Shown here one piece after another: positions 24,742 to 33,741 of a stretch of DNA of 64,000 nt. The position numbers and the translations under genes are program-made. Source of the DNA: Methylopila henanensis (GTDB lineage Bacteria > Pseudomonadota > Alphaproteobacteria > Rhizobiales > Methylopilaceae); assembly GCF_042681025.1 (NCBI RefSeq), contig NZ_JBHUER010000004.1, forward strand, positions 367,218 through 431,217. Direction: 5' to 3'. Numbering within the stretch: position 1 is the first letter of the stretch; the number at the start of each line of letters is the position of its first letter. The notes under the pieces were generated by a model, which was given only the letters and a program-made list of their open reading frames with translations, was not told where the DNA came from and searched no databases.

Positions 24742-25280
24742 GAAAGCTAGGACGGCGGAGCTGTGGGGGGCGGGCGATCTAGTTGGGGGGGTAAGGGCGC
24801 TGGGCGGCGTGCTTGCTCGCCCGTCCGCAGGTCGCGGGAGCGAGGCCCGATTCAAGTGGACCCGCTCGCGCAGCCGCCCCTCCGAACGAAGGTCGAAGCA
24901 GCAGCCGGCCAGCAGCATTCCGGGTTGCCGGCGTGGAGCTCGTCACCTGCGAGGGCCTGGAGTTCGATGGCGCGACCCTCATGCAGGGGGAAGGCGTAAT
25001 CCACGTCCGTCTTCGCAGCGCCGAGCGCTACGACGTCTACCTCCGCGGCGTCGCAGAGCTCACGCGCCTCAACGCAAGCCTGTAGGAACCAGCCCGCTTG
25101 CATTGCGTGCAGGCGACTCGACAGATCGCCCTAGGGAAGGCCGTCAACCGCATAGGCGGCAGGATAGGAACAGAAGCGGAGCATGTAAGGGCGCAACTCC
25201 CAAGGGCGGCTCCCAACTCCTACTTCCAAAATCGTTGCGACCCTTCGGATAACGTATTGATTTTATTTAATAAAATAAGG
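24742..25280. other. Non-coding or degraded stretch before tRNA-Ser
   Basis: About 540 bases without a reliable gene. A plus-strand frame ending at 25085 reads like a protein fragment near its end (VTCEGLEFDGATLMQGEGVI), but its upstream half is low-complexity and it has no clear start. At 25260-25276 there is an AT-only palindrome (ATTTTATT-T-AATAAAAT) just beyond the tRNA 3' end, possibly its terminator. The region could be the scar of an old insertion next to the tRNA gene. Confidence 0.4.
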
Positions 25281-25372
25281 TGGCGGAGACGGAGGGATTC
25301 GAACCCTCGAGACCCGTTTCCAGGTCTGCTCATTTAGCAAACGAGTGCCTTCAGCCTCTCGGCCACGTCTCC
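25281..25372 (-). tRNA. tRNA-Ser (GCT)
   Basis: Class II tRNA of 92 nt including an encoded CCA. The acceptor stem GGAGACG pairs with CGTCTCC. The anticodon loop TTGCTAA gives anticodon GCT, and the long variable arm is typical of serine tRNAs. The T arm is GGGTTCGAATCCC. It reads codons AGC and AGU. Confidence 0.95.
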
Positions 25373-25609
25373 GGCGCAGCGAGGGGTACGCGAAGCGCGG
25401 GCCGGGGTCAACGGCCGCGAGCGGCGTGGGAAGCGCCTCGCAGGGCAGGGGGCGTTCATGGCGCCGGGCGGCGTCCGCGCCGGCGCGCCACGGCGGCCGC
25501 GAGCGGCGTTCGTTGGAGCGTCCGTCGAGCGCCTTGGGACGGGCAACGGGCGGGGCTTCGGCCTTGTCCGAGTGCGAGCCGGGCCGCTGTGAAGGGCGGG
25601 GCGGCCGCG

Positions 25610-25876
25610 TCAGGCGAGGCCGAGCCAGCGGCGGGCGGCGCGCTGCGCCTCCGCGATCTCGTCCGCCGCCATCTCGAGCGCCAGCTCCTTGCGCAGCCGG
25701 GCGGCCTCGGCGACGCCCTCGCGGGCGGCGAGATTGAACCACTTGTGCGCCGCCACCCGGTCGACCGGGACGGAACGGCCGACGGCGTACATCAGCCCGA
25801 GCTGGAACAGCACCGTGCCGGTCGCCGCCGCGCCCATCGCGCCACAGTCGATCGAAGACATCTCGTAACGCGCCAT
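25610..25876 (-). CDS. SEL1-like repeat protein
   Basis: Small protein of 88 aa with one Sel1/TPR-like repeat: LFQLGLMYAVGRSVPVDRVA followed by AHKWFNLAAREG and a helical C-terminus. Such short Sel1 proteins are common in Hyphomicrobiales; the repeats usually mediate protein-protein contacts. It is a single gene with no operon partner. Confidence 0.82.
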   Translation of the reverse strand: MARYEMSSIDCGAMGAAATGTVLFQLGLMYAVGRSVPVDRVAAHKWFNLAAREGVAEAARLRKELALEMAADEIAEAQRAARRWLGLA

Positions 25877-26235
25877 CGGACCTGATCCTTCGTCCTTCCG
25901 TCCGCCCGGTTCTTGCGCCGCCGGCGGTCGAATACTTGGTGGGGGAGCGATCCCCCGGTTCGAAGAGCAGTCTGGGTGCAGACCTATACGATGCGATTAA
26001 AAGTCGACGTAAATCCAAGTTAAATGAAATTCAAACGAGACGTAAATTCGAGCTTTCTTCACCATCGGAATCTCTGGCGTTCTTGGGGCGGCGCGCGCGG
26101 GCGCCGAAGACGCGGAGCACGGCCGTTCACCCGCCGGCAACCATGCCGCGCGAAGGCGCTTGCACGGGGCTCGCGGGAGGCGTCCGGCGGCGAGGCCCGC
26201 CGCCGCGCGCCGATCTGCTGTAATCTTGGGCTCTG
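25877..26235. other. Intergenic region with a strong hairpin
   Basis: About 360 bases with no gene recognised. It holds a perfect hairpin at 25941-25956 (GGGGGA-GCGA-TCCCCC, a GNRA tetraloop) and an AT-rich patch at 25985-26060, which could be a promoter for the 62-aa gene and murA or for an unannotated small RNA. Confidence 0.45.
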
Positions 26236-26424
26236 ATGAGCTCCGATTCGCCCAAGCCGCCCGCCGCGCCCGGCCGCGGACCCGACGCCGAACGCCGCGA
26301 GGCCGAGCGGCGCGAGCGCGCGGCCGCGGCGCTGCGCGCGAATCTCAAGAAGCGCAAGGCGCAGGCGCGCGGCCGCAAGGAGGCGGCGGCGTCGCGGGAG
26401 GAGGGCGGCGGAGACGGCGGCTGA
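26236..26424 (+). CDS. Conserved small basic protein upstream of murA
   Basis: A 62-aa, highly charged protein (AERREAERRERAAAALRANL, then KKRKAQARG) with no membrane segment. A similar short Arg/Lys/Ala-rich protein is common ahead of murA in alphaproteobacteria. The function is unknown; the composition suggests nucleic-acid or ribosome contact. It is on the same strand as murA, with a 108-base gap. Confidence 0.65.
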   Translation: MSSDSPKPPAAPGRGPDAERREAERRERAAAALRANLKKRKAQARGRKEAAASREEGGGDGG

Positions 26425-26532
26425 CCGCGCCGGCGCCGCCGTTTGTGCGGGCGCGGCGCTTGCGCTAGACCCACGCTTTCGCGCGGCCGTCCCCCGTTTC
26501 CGCGTCCGCGTCCAGACTGTCGAGGAGGTCCG

Positions 26533-27822
26533 ATGGACCGCATCCGCATCACGGGCGGTCCCCCGCTCGTCGGCCGCATACCGATCTCGGGCGCGAAGAA
26601 CGCGGCGCTGCCGCTGATGATCGCGAGCCTCCTAACGGACGAGACCCTGATCCTCGACAACGTCCCGCGTCTCGCCGACGTCGCGCTGCTGAAGCGCATC
26701 CTCGGCAACCACGGCGTCGAGGTGACGGTGGAGGGCAAGCGCGCCGGCCAGGACGAGTTCCTCGGCGAGACCGTGCGCCTCACCGCGCGCGAGATCGTCG
26801 ACACCACCGCTCCCTATGATCTCGTGTCCAAGATGCGGGCGAGCTTCTGGGTCATCGGCCCGCTGCTGGCGCGCATGGGCGAGGCCACGGTGTCGCTGCC
26901 GGGCGGCTGCGCCATCGGCACGCGGCCGGTCGATTTCTTCCTTACCGGACTGAAGGCGCTCGGGGTCGAGCTCGAGATCGACCGCGGCTACGTCATCGCG
27001 AAGGCCCCCGGCGGGCTCCGTGGCGGGCGGGTCACGTTCCCGAAGGTCTCGGTCGGCGCCACCCACACCATCCTGATGGCGGCGGCGCTCGCGCGCGGCG
27101 AGACCGTGATCGAGAACGCCGCCCGCGAGCCCGAGATCGTCGATCTCGCCGACTGCCTCATCAAGATGGGGGCGAAGATCGAGGGCGCGGGAACCTCCAC
27201 CATCGTGGTCTCAGGCGTCGAGCGCTTGCACGGCGCGCGGCACAGCGTGCTGCCGGACCGGATCGAGACCGGCACCTACGCCATCGCCGTCGCCATGGCC
27301 GGCGGCGACGTGGTGCTGGAGGGCGCGCGGCGCGACCTGCTCGACGCCGCCTTCGACGTGCTGGTCGAGGCCGGCGCCGAGATCACCCAGCTCAACGACG
27401 GCGTGCGCGTCGCCCGCAACGGCCACGGGATCGGCCCGGTCAACGTGACGACCGCGCCCTATCCCGGCTTCCCGACCGACCTGCAGGCCCAGCTCATGGC
27501 GCTGACGGCGCGCGCCCGGGGCTCCTCGACCATCACCGAGACGATCTTCGAGAACCGCTTCATGCACGTGCAGGAGCTGGCGCGTCTCGGCGCCCGCATC
27601 CAGCTCGACGGCGACACCGCCGTGATCGAGGGCGTCGACCGGCTGAAGGGCGCGCCGGTGATGGCGACTGACCTGCGCGCGTCGGTCTCGCTGGTGATCG
27701 CGGGCCTGGTCGCGGAAGGCGAAACGATGGTCAACCGCGTCTACCATCTCGACCGCGGGTTCGAGCGGCTGGAGGCCAAGCTCTCCCGCTGCGGCGCCTC
27801 GATCGAGCGCGTCTCGGGCTGA
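26533..27822 (+). CDS. murA: UDP-N-acetylglucosamine 1-carboxyvinyltransferase MurA
   Basis: Protein of 429 aa. It catalyses the first committed step of peptidoglycan synthesis, adding enolpyruvate to UDP-GlcNAc in the cytoplasm. ISGAKNAALPLM at the N-terminus and the active-site cysteine loop PGGCAIGTRPVD (target of fosfomycin) are present; the cysteine is intact. The start at 26533 follows the ribosome site GAGGAGGT. Confidence 0.98.
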   Translation: MDRIRITGGPPLVGRIPISGAKNAALPLMIASLLTDETLILDNVPRLADVALLKRILGNHGVEVTVEGKRAGQDEFLGETVRLTAREIVDTTAPYDLVSKMRASFWVIGPLLARMGEATVSLPGGCAIGTRPVDFFLTGLKALGVELEIDRGYVIAKAPGGLRGGRVTFPKVSVGATHTILMAAALARGETVIENAAREPEIVDLADCLIKMGAKIEGAGTSTIVVSGVERLHGARHSVLPDRIETGTYAIAVAMAGGDVVLEGARRDLLDAAFDVLVEAGAEITQLNDGVRVARNGHGIGPVNVTTAPYPGFPTDLQAQLMALTARARGSSTITETIFENRFMHVQELARLGARIQLDGDTAVIEGVDRLKGAPVMATDLRASVSLVIAGLVAEGETMVNRVYHLDRGFERLEAKLSRCGASIERVSG

Positions 27823-27913
27823 CGGCGGCGAACGGGGCCTCGCGCGGCCGGTTGCCGTAGCGGCCGCCGGCCGCTACCTGTGCGCATCAGCCCGCCGTGA
27901 CGCCGCAAGAGCC

Positions 27914-28357
27914 ATGACAGACCCCGACGCCGACGCTCCGCTCAAGCTCCTCGCCCTCGACGACGAGGATCTCGCCGTGCTGTCGGCGCATCTGCAGGAC
28001 TTCGTGCTCAAGGTCGGCGACATCGTCTATCTGCCGCGCGAGCGGCGGCTGGCCTTCGTCGGCAACCGCGTCGACCGGCGCGCGCCCGGCGAGGTGCGCC
28101 GCCGGCGGACCGCCGCGCATTTCGACCGCGTCACCGCCGTGCGCGCGCGCGGCGTCGACCGTTCGCAGCCGGACGCGGTGCTGAACCTGCTTGCGATCGG
28201 CTTCACGGCGTCGGACGAGCCGTCGGGGGTGATCGAGTTCGTTTTCTCGGGCGGCGCGAGCCTCCAGCTCGACGTCGAGTGCGTCGAAGCCCAGGCCGCC
28301 GATCTCGGCCCGGTCTGGGCGGCCTCGGCCGAGCCCGCCCACGACACCGGGGCCTGA
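27914..28357 (+). CDS. DUF2948 family protein
   Basis: Protein of 147 aa: LKLLALDDEDLAVLSAHLQD at the start, then FVGNRVDRR and a C-terminal SLQLDVECVEAQAADLGPVW. It matches DUF2948, which lies between murA and hisD in alphaproteobacteria. The function is unknown. It precedes hisD by 4 bases and is probably co-transcribed with it. Confidence 0.9.
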   Translation: MTDPDADAPLKLLALDDEDLAVLSAHLQDFVLKVGDIVYLPRERRLAFVGNRVDRRAPGEVRRRRTAAHFDRVTAVRARGVDRSQPDAVLNLLAIGFTASDEPSGVIEFVFSGGASLQLDVECVEAQAADLGPVWAASAEPAHDTGA

Positions 28358-28361
28358 CGCC

Positions 28362-29651
28362 ATGGCGATCCGACTTTCCACGCGCGACGCCGACTTCGCC
28401 GAACGCTTCGACGCGCTGCTCGCGGCGAAGCGCGAGGTGGCGGAAGACGTCGACGCCGCCGTCGCCGCCATTCTCGAGGACGTCCGCGTCCGCGGCGACG
28501 CGGCGCTCGTGGACCATTCCCGGCGCTTCGACCGGATCGACCTCGAAAAGACCGGCATCCGCGTCACGGCGGAGGAGATCGACGCCGCCGAAGGCGCCTG
28601 CGATCCCGAGACGCTGAAGGCGCTCGCCTTCGCGCGCGACCGAATCGAGGCGCATCACCGCCGCCAGATGCCGGCGAACGAGACCTATCACGACCCGATC
28701 GGCGTGCAGCTCGGGCATCGTTGGACCGCGGTCGACAGCGTCGGCCTCTATGTTCCCGGCGGCACCGCGGCCTATCCGTCCTCGGTGCTGATGAACGCCG
28801 CCCCCGCCAAGGTCGCGGGCGTCGGCCGCGTCGCCATGGTGGTGCCTTCGCCGGACGGGAAGCTGTCGCCGCTGGTGCTCGCCGCGGCGAAGCTCGCGGG
28901 CGTCGACGAGGTGTTCCGCATCGGCGGCGCGCAGGCGATCGGCGCGCTCGCCTACGGCACCGCCACGGTCCGCCCGGTCGCGAAGATCGTCGGCCCCGGC
29001 AACGCCTTCGTCGCCGCGGCCAAGCGGCGGGTGTTCGGGACCGTCGGCATCGACATGATCGCGGGACCGTCCGAGGTGCTGGTGATCGCCGACCACACCG
29101 GCAATCCCGACTGGATCGCGGCCGACCTGCTGGCCCAGGCCGAGCATGACGTCGCGGCGCAGTCCCTGCTGATCACCAGCGACGCGAGCCTCGGCGACGC
29201 GGTCGAGGCCGCGGTCGAGCGCCAGCTCGCTGTTTTGCCCCGGCGCGAGATCGCGAGCGCGAGCTGGCGCGACTTCGGCGCGATCATCGTCGTCGACGAC
29301 ATCGCGGACGCGCCCGCGCTCGCCGACCGCATCGCGGCCGAGCATCTCGAGATCATCGCCGAGGACGCCGACGGCCTCAGCGAGCGGGTGCGCCACGCCG
29401 GCGCGATCTTCCTCGGGCCGCACACCCCCGAGGCGATCGGCGACTATGTCGGCGGCTCCAACCATGTGCTGCCGACCGCGCGCACCGCGCGCTTCGCCTC
29501 CGGTCTCGGAGTGCTTGATTTCCTGAAGCGGACGTCGATCCTGCGCTGCGGCCCGGAACAGCTCCGGGCGCTGGGCGAGGCGGCCATGCGGCTCGGGGAG
29601 GCCGAAGGCCTGCACGGCCATGCGCGCTCGGTCGCGATCCGTATGAACTAG
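28362..29651 (+). CDS. hisD: Histidinol dehydrogenase HisD
   Basis: Protein of 429 aa, the normal length. It catalyses the last two NAD-dependent oxidations from histidinol to histidine in the cytoplasm. Visible motifs are VGLYVPGGTAAYPSSVLM, the glycine-rich PGNAFVAAAKR, IDMIAGPSEVLVIAD and the zinc-site AQAEHDVAAQS. Gene order with DUF2948 and UPF0262 is conserved in the order. Confidence 0.98.
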   Translation: MAIRLSTRDADFAERFDALLAAKREVAEDVDAAVAAILEDVRVRGDAALVDHSRRFDRIDLEKTGIRVTAEEIDAAEGACDPETLKALAFARDRIEAHHRRQMPANETYHDPIGVQLGHRWTAVDSVGLYVPGGTAAYPSSVLMNAAPAKVAGVGRVAMVVPSPDGKLSPLVLAAAKLAGVDEVFRIGGAQAIGALAYGTATVRPVAKIVGPGNAFVAAAKRRVFGTVGIDMIAGPSEVLVIADHTGNPDWIAADLLAQAEHDVAAQSLLITSDASLGDAVEAAVERQLAVLPRREIASASWRDFGAIIVVDDIADAPALADRIAAEHLEIIAEDADGLSERVRHAGAIFLGPHTPEAIGDYVGGSNHVLPTARTARFASGLGVLDFLKRTSILRCGPEQLRALGEAAMRLGEAEGLHGHARSVAIRMN

Positions 29652-29665
29652 GACCGAAAGCGGCG

Positions 29666-30154
29666 ATGACCGACGCGGCTCCCGACGCCAACCGCAAGCT
29701 CGTTTCGGTGACGCTCGACGAGGCGTCGATCGGCCGGGCGGCGCCGGAGATCGAGCACGAGCGGCAGGTCGCGATCTACGATCTCGTCACCGACAACGTG
29801 TTCGCGCCGGCGGGCGCCGAGAACGGGCCTTTCACGTTGCGGATCGGCCTGATCGACCGCAAGCTCGCGCTCAACGTGGGAACGGCGGGCGGCGACGACG
29901 TGGTGACGCATTTTCTCTCGCTGACGCCGTTCCTGAAGATCCTCAAGGATTACTTCCTGATCTGCGAGAGCTACTACGCCGCGATCCGCACCTCGAGCCC
30001 GAGCCAGATCGAGGCTATCGACATGGGACGGCGCGGGCTGCACGATGAGGGCGCGCAGGTGCTCGTCGAGCGGCTCGCCGGCAAGATCGAGACCGACCAC
30101 AACACCGCCCGGCGCCTGTTCACGCTGATCGCCGCCCTCAGCTGGAAGGGTTGA
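29666..30154 (+). CDS. UPF0262 family protein
   Basis: Protein of 162 aa with the family phrases DEASIGRAAPEIEHERQVAI and YDLVTDNVFAP, and DYFLICESYYAAIR in the middle. UPF0262 proteins are restricted mainly to alphaproteobacteria and lie between hisD and a low-molecular-weight phosphatase gene. The function is unknown. The next gene starts 6 bases later. Confidence 0.92.
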   Translation: MTDAAPDANRKLVSVTLDEASIGRAAPEIEHERQVAIYDLVTDNVFAPAGAENGPFTLRIGLIDRKLALNVGTAGGDDVVTHFLSLTPFLKILKDYFLICESYYAAIRTSSPSQIEAIDMGRRGLHDEGAQVLVERLAGKIETDHNTARRLFTLIAALSWKG

Positions 30155-30160
30155 CGTTCC

Positions 30161-30625
30161 GTGGCCGAAGGCGGGCCTGAGGCGGGGCGCCCCCAGTCGG
30201 TGCTCTTCATGTGCGGGCAGAACGTCATCCGCTCGGTGATGGCCGAGGTGCTGGCCAAGCATTACTTCGGCCGTTCGCTCTACGTCGCCTCCGCCGGCGT
30301 CCGACCTGGCGAGAACGATCCCTTCGTCGAGGCGGCGCTGGACGAACTCGGCCTGACGATTGGCAAGCACAGGCCGCATTCGCTCGAAGATCTCGAAGAC
30401 CTGAACTTCGATCTGATCGTGACGCTGGCGCCGGAGGCCCACCACGCCGCGCTGGACCTCACCGCGCGCTATCCCGTCGAGGTCGAATACTGGCCGACCA
30501 TGGACCCGACGCTCGCCGCCGGCGGGTCGCGCGAGCAGACCCTCAACGCCTACCGTGCGGTGCGCGACACGCTCGTCGACCGCGTCCGCGACCGTTTCCG
30601 CTACGCGGCCAAGGCGCGGGTGTGA
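30161..30625 (+). CDS. Low molecular weight phosphatase / arsenate-reductase-like protein
   Basis: Protein of 154 aa from a GTG start. The P-loop reads VLFMCGQNVIRSVMAE: the usual C-x5-R becomes C-G-Q-N-V-I-R, so the nucleophile cysteine and arginine are kept. YWPTMDPT supplies the general-acid aspartate region (usual DPxP). A protein-tyrosine phosphatase role is more likely than arsenate reduction given the housekeeping context. Confidence 0.87.
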   Translation: MAEGGPEAGRPQSVLFMCGQNVIRSVMAEVLAKHYFGRSLYVASAGVRPGENDPFVEAALDELGLTIGKHRPHSLEDLEDLNFDLIVTLAPEAHHAALDLTARYPVEVEYWPTMDPTLAAGGSREQTLNAYRAVRDTLVDRVRDRFRYAAKARV

Positions 30626-30766
30626 GGCGGGCTCCGCTTCACGGGCTTGCGTCTGCCGAGTTGTGGAACCATCTGGATTCCGGTATCACCCCGTCTCCCT
30701 ATCGTATTCACTGCGACCGACCACCGCATCGTGCGGCGTTTCGGCCGTACGCACCGCCGAGAGCAC

Positions 30767-30985
30767 ATGTCGAAAGAAGAGCTGCTCGAATTCCCGGGAA
30801 CCGTGATCGAGCTCCTGCCGAACGCGACCTTCCGGGTGAAGCTCGAGAACGACCACGAGATCATCGCCCACACCGCCGGCCGCATGCGCAAGAACCGCAT
30901 CCGAGTCCTCGCAGGCGACAAAATCCTGGTCGAGATGACGCCCTACGACCTGACCAAGGGTCGCATCACGTACCGCTTCAAGTGA
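30767..30985 (+). CDS. infA: Translation initiation factor IF-1
   Basis: A 72-aa OB-fold protein: MSKEELLEFPGTVIELLPNA, ENDHEIIAHTAGRMRKNRIR, and the ending GRITYRFK. It binds the 30S A site during initiation. The ATG at 30767 gives the conserved N-terminus. About 140 bases upstream are free of genes and probably hold its own promoter. Confidence 0.98.
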   Translation: MSKEELLEFPGTVIELLPNATFRVKLENDHEIIAHTAGRMRKNRIRVLAGDKILVEMTPYDLTKGRITYRFK

Positions 30986-30992
30986 GCGGAGC

Positions 30993-31018
30993 GGGCCGGG
31001 ACGTCCCGACGCCGGCCC
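30993..31018 (+). terminator. Possible hairpin after infA
   Basis: The arms GGGCCGG and CCGGCCC enclose a smaller palindrome (GGGACGTCCC). It lies just after the infA stop but lacks a T-run, and the downstream maf gene is on the same strand, so it may only attenuate. Confidence 0.35.
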
Positions 31019-31042
31019 CCGCCCGTTGAACCCGCAAGCCTG

Positions 31043-31666
31043 GTGACGGATCGCGTGAAACTCGTCCTCGCCTCCGCCAGCCCGCGCCGCCTCGCGCTTC
31101 TGGAGCAGATCGGCGTCGAGCCTGCGGCCCTGCTGCCGACCACGGTCGACGAGACGCCGGAGCGCAACGAGCGCCCGCGGACGCTGGCCTTGCGGCTCGC
31201 CGAGGCCAAGACCCGCGCCGGCGCCGTCATGGCCGCGCAGGATCCCGAACTCGCGAACGCGCTGGTGCTGGGCGCCGACACGGTCGTCGCCGTCGGGCGG
31301 CGCATCCTGCCGAAGGCGGAGACGGAGGAGGAGGCGGCGGACTGCCTGCGCCTGCTTTCGGGCCGCGCCCACCGCGTCCAGACCGCGATCTGCCTGACCA
31401 CGCGCAAGGGCGGCCTGCGCAGCCGCCTGGTCGAGACGCGTGTCCGTTTCCGGCGGTTGCCGGAGAAGGAAATCGAGGCCTACCTCGCGTCCGGCGAATG
31501 GCGCGGCAAGGCGGGCGGCTACGCGATCCAGGGGCTCGCCGGCGCGTTCGTGGCGAAGCTGACCGGCTCCTACGGCGCCGTCGTCGGCCTGCCTTTGTGC
31601 GAGACCGCGAACCTGCTCGCGGGCGAGGGCTATCCGCTGCACCGCGGATGGACGGCGCGCGCATGA
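31043..31666 (+). CDS. maf: Maf-like nucleoside triphosphate pyrophosphatase
   Basis: Protein of 207 aa from a GTG start. The family motif SASPRRLALLEQIG is at residues 12-25, the active-site aspartate lies in LGADTVVAVG and the C-terminal motif is GGYAIQGLAGAFV. It hydrolyses non-canonical or pyrimidine NTPs. Its stop overlaps the yacG start (ATGA). Confidence 0.95.
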   Translation: MTDRVKLVLASASPRRLALLEQIGVEPAALLPTTVDETPERNERPRTLALRLAEAKTRAGAVMAAQDPELANALVLGADTVVAVGRRILPKAETEEEAADCLRLLSGRAHRVQTAICLTTRKGGLRSRLVETRVRFRRLPEKEIEAYLASGEWRGKAGGYAIQGLAGAFVAKLTGSYGAVVGLPLCETANLLAGEGYPLHRGWTARA

Positions 31667-31872
31667 CCGCGACGCCCGAAGCGCCGCGGCGTCCGGCGGC
31701 GCGGCCGTGCCCGATCTGCAGCAAGATGTCGCTCGCCGAGTTCCACCCCTTCTGCTCGAAGCGCTGCGCCGACATCGACCTGTCGCGCTGGCTGAAGGGC
31801 GTCTACGCCGTGCCGGCGGCCGAAACCGACGACGACGCGCTTCCGCCTTCGGACGACGCCGAAGGCCGCTGA
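31663..31872 (+). CDS. yacG: DNA gyrase inhibitor YacG
   Basis: A 69-aa zinc-binding protein with the four cysteines CPIC...CSKRC (C-x2-C, C-x3-C) and RWLKGVYAVP after them. In E. coli YacG binds gyrase B and blocks DNA binding. An acidic tail follows. It overlaps the maf stop by 4 bases. Confidence 0.93.
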   Translation: MTATPEAPRRPAARPCPICSKMSLAEFHPFCSKRCADIDLSRWLKGVYAVPAAETDDDALPPSDDAEGR

Positions 31873-31956
31873 CGCGCCGGGACGTTGCGTTCCGGCGGCG
31901 GTCGTCTAGTTAGGCCGCCGCGGAGCCTCGTCCGCGCATCCCGCTGGCGGTCCCCC

Positions 31957-33186
31957 GTGCCTCACGACGTCGTATCCCTCGCCGCCATCGCCGTGTTCGT
32001 CGCGACCTACGCGGTCGTCGCCTTCGGGGCCGCGCCGCCGCTCAGGATCGACCGGGCGGGCGCGGCGCTCGTCGGCGGCGCGCTGATGTTCGGCCTCGGC
32101 GCGCTCAGCCATGACGAGGTGTTCGCGGCGATCGACTACGACACGATCGTCCTGCTGCTCGGCATGATGATCGTGGCCGCGAATCTCCAGCTGTCCGGCT
32201 TCTTCGAGCTCGCGATCCGCGCCGTCGTCGCCCGCGTGCGGCGGCCGCTGACGCTGCTCGCCGCGGTGGTCGCGGCTTCGGGCGTGCTGTCGGCCTTCCT
32301 CGTCAACGACACGATCTGCGTGGTGCTGACGCCGCTCGTCGTGACGCTCGCGCTCAGGCTCGGCCGGAACCCGGTCCCTTACGCGATCGCGATCGCCGTC
32401 TCCTCGAACATCGGCAGCGTCGCGACCATCACGGGCAATCCGCAGAACATGATCATCGGATCGCTGTCGGGCGCGCCCTATCTCGACTTCGCGGCCGCGC
32501 TTGCGCCGGTGGCCGCGGTCGGACTCGCGCTCGCCTTCGCGGCGGTCGCGCTGTCGTTCCGCCGCGAGTTCTTCGCCGGCGTCCGGTTCCCCGCGCCGGC
32601 GGGCGACGCGGCGCCGGCGCGGGTCAACCGGCCGCTGGCCGCGAAGACGGCGCTCGTCACGGCCGCGATGATCGCCGCGTTCCTCGCCGTCGCGCCGGTC
32701 GCGACCGCGGCGATCATCGCCGGCGCCGCGCTGCTGCTGACGCGCCGAATCCGTCCGGCGCGCGTCTGGGCCGAGATCGACTGGCCGCTGCTGGTTATGT
32801 TCGCCGGACTGTTCGTCGTCACCGCCGGGCTGAAGAAGGTGGCGGTCACGCCCGAACTCGTCGCTTGGGTCGCGGGCCTCGGCCTCGACCATGTGGCGAC
32901 CCTCAGCCTCGTCACCGCGGCGCTCTCGAACGTCGTCAGCAACGTGCCGGCCGTGCTGGTGCTGGAGCCTTTCGTCGCGCCGCTCGCCGATCCGCAGCGG
33001 GCGTGGCTCGTCGTCGCCATGGCCTCGACGCTCGCCGGCAACCTCACGCTGGTGGGCTCGGTCGCGAATCTCATCGTCGCCGAGCGCGCGCGCAAGCTTG
33101 GGGTGGAGCTGTCGTTCTGGACCTATCTCCGGGTCGGCGCGCCGCTGACCGTCGCGACCATCGCGGTCGGAATCCTGCTGCTGTGA
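31957..33186 (+). CDS. SLC13/ArsB-type anion permease
   Basis: Inner-membrane carrier of 409 aa with about 11 helices. The conserved region NDTICVVLTPLV and SNIGSVATITGNPQNMIIG identify the citrate/ArsB/SLC13 (ion transporter) group. The substrate is unclear: arsenite, dicarboxylates or sulfate are all possible. The GTG at 31957 is preferred because the upstream in-frame sequence is Arg-rich and unlike a membrane N-terminus. The tRNA-Phe gene follows. Confidence 0.85.
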   Translation: MPHDVVSLAAIAVFVATYAVVAFGAAPPLRIDRAGAALVGGALMFGLGALSHDEVFAAIDYDTIVLLLGMMIVAANLQLSGFFELAIRAVVARVRRPLTLLAAVVAASGVLSAFLVNDTICVVLTPLVVTLALRLGRNPVPYAIAIAVSSNIGSVATITGNPQNMIIGSLSGAPYLDFAAALAPVAAVGLALAFAAVALSFRREFFAGVRFPAPAGDAAPARVNRPLAAKTALVTAAMIAAFLAVAPVATAAIIAGAALLLTRRIRPARVWAEIDWPLLVMFAGLFVVTAGLKKVAVTPELVAWVAGLGLDHVATLSLVTAALSNVVSNVPAVLVLEPFVAPLADPQRAWLVVAMASTLAGNLTLVGSVANLIVAERARKLGVELSFWTYLRVGAPLTVATIAVGILLL

Positions 33187-33271
33187 AGAGCGCGCGCGGG
33201 ACGTCTGGACAGCCCGCGGACGACCCCCTATAAGGCGGCTCGCTCGCACGCCGAACCGGCGCGCCAGCCCC

Positions 33272-33347
<76 letters not shown>

Positions 33348-33445
33348 TTTCCCGCACAATCTGATCCGAGGTCGTATGCGGACCGCCGAGGGCAGGCCGC
33401 ATGTCGTGGTGGCGCGATGCTTTCGGAAGCCGCGCCGGGGTTCGG

Positions 33446-33712
33446 TCAGCTCAGCTTGCCCGCCGGCCTGCCGACGGCCTGCGAGACGTTCAGATTGTCG
33501 GCGAGGTCGCGCAGAGCGAGGATGAGGTCCTCGAGCTGTTTCGGCGTCGCGACGAGCTGGACGGCGTCGCTGCGCTGCATCGTCGGGTCGAGCGCGAACT
33601 CCAGCCGGATCATGCCGGCCATGCCGTCGACCATGGCGGCGGTCTCGTAGCCGACGATGGGGTTGATCGCCAATCCGCCGCCGGGGTGCTTCTTCCAGTC
33701 GTTCAGGGCCAA
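33446..33712 (-). CDS. Conserved hypothetical protein (88 aa)
   Basis: Small soluble protein, not recognised. It contains HPGGGLAINPIVGYETAAM, then IRLEFALDP and a helical tail with QLEDLILALRDLADNL. No ATG fits. A TTG at 33712 lies 7 bases after AAGGA, a good ribosome site, and gives MALNDWKKHPG. It follows the secreted-protein gene on the same strand with a 29-base gap, so the two may be one operon. Confidence 0.6.
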   Translation of the reverse strand: MALNDWKKHPGGGLAINPIVGYETAAMVDGMAGMIRLEFALDPTMQRSDAVQLVATPKQLEDLILALRDLADNLNVSQAVGRPAGKLS

Positions 33713-33741
33713 GCTTTCGTCCTTCGTTTCAGGCGCAGGCG

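Noticed and set aside
25281..25372. tRNA-Ser as the end of a recent integrative element
   Set aside because: No duplicate of the tRNA 3' end and no integrase were seen within the window; only the weaker old-island idea is kept.
30161..30625. Arsenate reductase of an arsenic-resistance operon
   Set aside because: Neighbours are housekeeping genes (UPF0262, infA); the ArsB-like permease at 31957 is separated by infA, maf and yacG, so an ars operon is not supported.
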